In this document: positions 63,169 to 64,000 of the stretch, in pieces
Numbering within the stretch: the stretch's first letter is position 1
Layout: every line of letters begins with the position of its first letter
From: Bradyrhizobium xenonodulans
GTDB taxonomy: Bacteria > Pseudomonadota > Alphaproteobacteria > Rhizobiales > Xanthobacteraceae
Direction: 5' to 3'
Assembly: GCF_027594865.1 (NCBI RefSeq)
Contig: NZ_CP089391.1
Coordinates: forward strand, 1,890,501-1,954,500
DNA: 64,000 bases
Notes under the pieces: model-generated
The model's database searches: none
What the model saw: the letters and a program-made list of their open reading frames with translations, nothing else
Told to the model about the DNA's origin: nothing
Made by a program: the position numbers and the translations under genes

Positions 63169-64000
63169 CTATAGCCCGCTGAACTCGGGCACTTCGGGCA
63201 GATAGTTCGAGCCCTCGGAGCCCAGGAAATCGAACATCGCCTGCGCCGGCGGCAGCAGCACCTTGTCGCTGCGGCGGATCACGTACCATTGCCGGACGAT
63301 CGGCAGGCCGGCAACGTCGAGCACGATGAGGCGGCCCTCTGCGAGCTCATGCGCGACGGTGTGGGCCGAGATGAAGGCGATGCCGAGCCCTGCGATGACC
63401 GCCTGCTTGATCGTCTCGTTGCTGCTCATCTCCATGCCGATGATCGGCTCCAGATCCGACTTCTGGAACATGCCCTCCATCAGCGTCCGCGTGCCCGATC
63501 CCGGCTCGCGGGTGAGGAAGGTCTCGTGGACGAGGTCGGTGAGGCTGAGGCCTGAATCCTTCTCCAGCCAGTGGCCCTTGCGGGCGACGATGATGTGCGG
63601 ATTGCGCCCGAGCTGACGGACGTCGACGCTGACGTCGGCCGGTGGCCGACCCATCACCGCGAAATCGAGGTCGTAGCCGTGCATGGCCTCGCGGATGTCC
63701 TCGCGGTTGCCGACGGTGAGCTTGATCTCGATCTTCGGATAGCGCTTGGAGAACGCCGCGATCGCATGCGGCACGAAGTACTTCGCGGTCGAGACCGCGC
63801 CGAGATGCACCGTGCCGCCGGTCCGCCCTGCGAGCAGGTCGAGCGCGCCCTGGCAGTCCATGATCGCGGCCTCGACGCGCTCGGCCAGGGCCAGAACTTC
63901 CCGGCCGGCCTCCGTCAGCAGCATGCCGTCGCCGGTCCGCTGCACCAGCGGCAAGCCTGCAAGGTCCTGAAGTTGGCGGAGCTGCTGGGTCACGGCCGGC
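63169..64000 (-). CDS. LysR-family transcriptional regulator (5' end outside window)
   Basis: The visible 276 codons contain the second half of the N-terminal helix-turn-helix (VTQQLRQLQDLAGLPLVQRTGDGMLLTEAGREVLALAERVE), then the effector-binding domain: GTVHLGAVSTAKYFVPHAIAAFSKRYPKIEIKL, VARKGHWLEKDSGLSL and GSGTRTLMEGMF. The substrate domain resembles the CbbR type (regulator of CO2 fixation), but the target is not in the window. The stop is at 63169-63171; the start lies beyond 64000. Confidence 0.9.
   Translation of the reverse strand, partial: PAVTQQLRQLQDLAGLPLVQRTGDGMLLTEAGREVLALAERVEAAIMDCQGALDLLAGRTGGTVHLGAVSTAKYFVPHAIAAFSKRYPKIEIKLTVGNREDIREAMHGYDLDFAVMGRPPADVSVDVRQLGRNPHIIVARKGHWLEKDSGLSLTDLVHETFLTREPGSGTRTLMEGMFQKSDLEPIIGMEMSSNETIKQAVIAGLGIAFISAHTVAHELAEGRLIVLDVAGLPIVRQWYVIRRSDKVLLPPAQAMFDFLGSEGSNYLPEVPEFSGL

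Overview
The window looks like a chromosomal segment of a Bradyrhizobium-like alphaproteobacterium (order Hyphomicrobiales). The evidence is the high GC content, the family-level resemblance of nearly every protein, the many small palindromic intergenic repeats typical of that group, an all-trans polyprenyl diphosphate synthase of the ubiquinone type, alphaproteobacterial EcfG-type promoter motifs, and a NadQ-type NAD regulator. No rRNA, prophage, plasmid, CRISPR or symbiosis-island genes were seen. Most of the window is core housekeeping DNA with a few accessory insertions.

Layout: 1-3.6 kb holds the end of ETF-ubiquinone oxidoreductase, a secreted TPR protein and ispE. 3.7-7.1 kb is a four-gene minus-strand unit (HxlR regulator, KAS II-like synthase, LysE exporter, alpha/beta hydrolase). 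7.4-11 kb carries the polyprenyl synthase, a DUF2007 protein overlapping a tRNA-methyltransferase-like gene, a stress-promoter-driven 32-aa peptide and an S49 peptidase. 11.2-20.3 kb has glyQ-glyS, small DUF1236 and DUF3096 proteins, ppdK with a histone-H1-like extension, and a SleB-type cell-wall hydrolase. 20.3-23.9 kb is nadA-nadB-nadC with two matching operators upstream; the probable cognate regulator NadQ lies at 36.5-37.5 kb. 24.2-27.7 kb holds an MFS transporter, an AcuI-type reductase and two hypothetical proteins. 27.8-33.7 kb has three tandem methyl-accepting chemotaxis proteins. 33.7-42.7 kb has a very large DUF2339 membrane protein, nadQ plus a tyrosine phosphatase, the ygfZ-tag-HD-hydrolase operon, dihydroorotase and a 3-mercaptopyruvate sulfurtransferase.

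42.8-44.5 kb is an ECF sigma factor module with a DUF4142 protein and a cupredoxin; the sigma gene and the DUF4142 gene have the same promoter signature. 44.6-49.6 kb holds Nudix, TIGR02301 and SRAP proteins, a CoA-transferase and a GrdB-like reductase. An intact ISAs1-family insertion sequence (49857-51046) sits inside a palindromic repeat with a perfect 10-bp target duplication. 51-54.7 kb has a Nudix-GNAT-FAD oxidase operon, a threonylcarbamoyl-AMP synthase and tRNA-Pro(CGG). 55-57.3 kb is gene-poor, with small membrane proteins, several repeat families and a large structured ncRNA-like element. 57.3-59.2 kb is a TetR-MFS efflux pair sharing one operator sequence. 60.1-62.9 kb is a deoxysugar cluster (C-methyltransferase, RmlC-like epimerase and a frameshifted NAD-dependent epimerase). 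The window ends in a LysR regulator truncated by the boundary.

Starts were chosen by Shine-Dalgarno position, overlap with neighbours and family length. All functional names come from recognising motifs by eye; no database search was possible.
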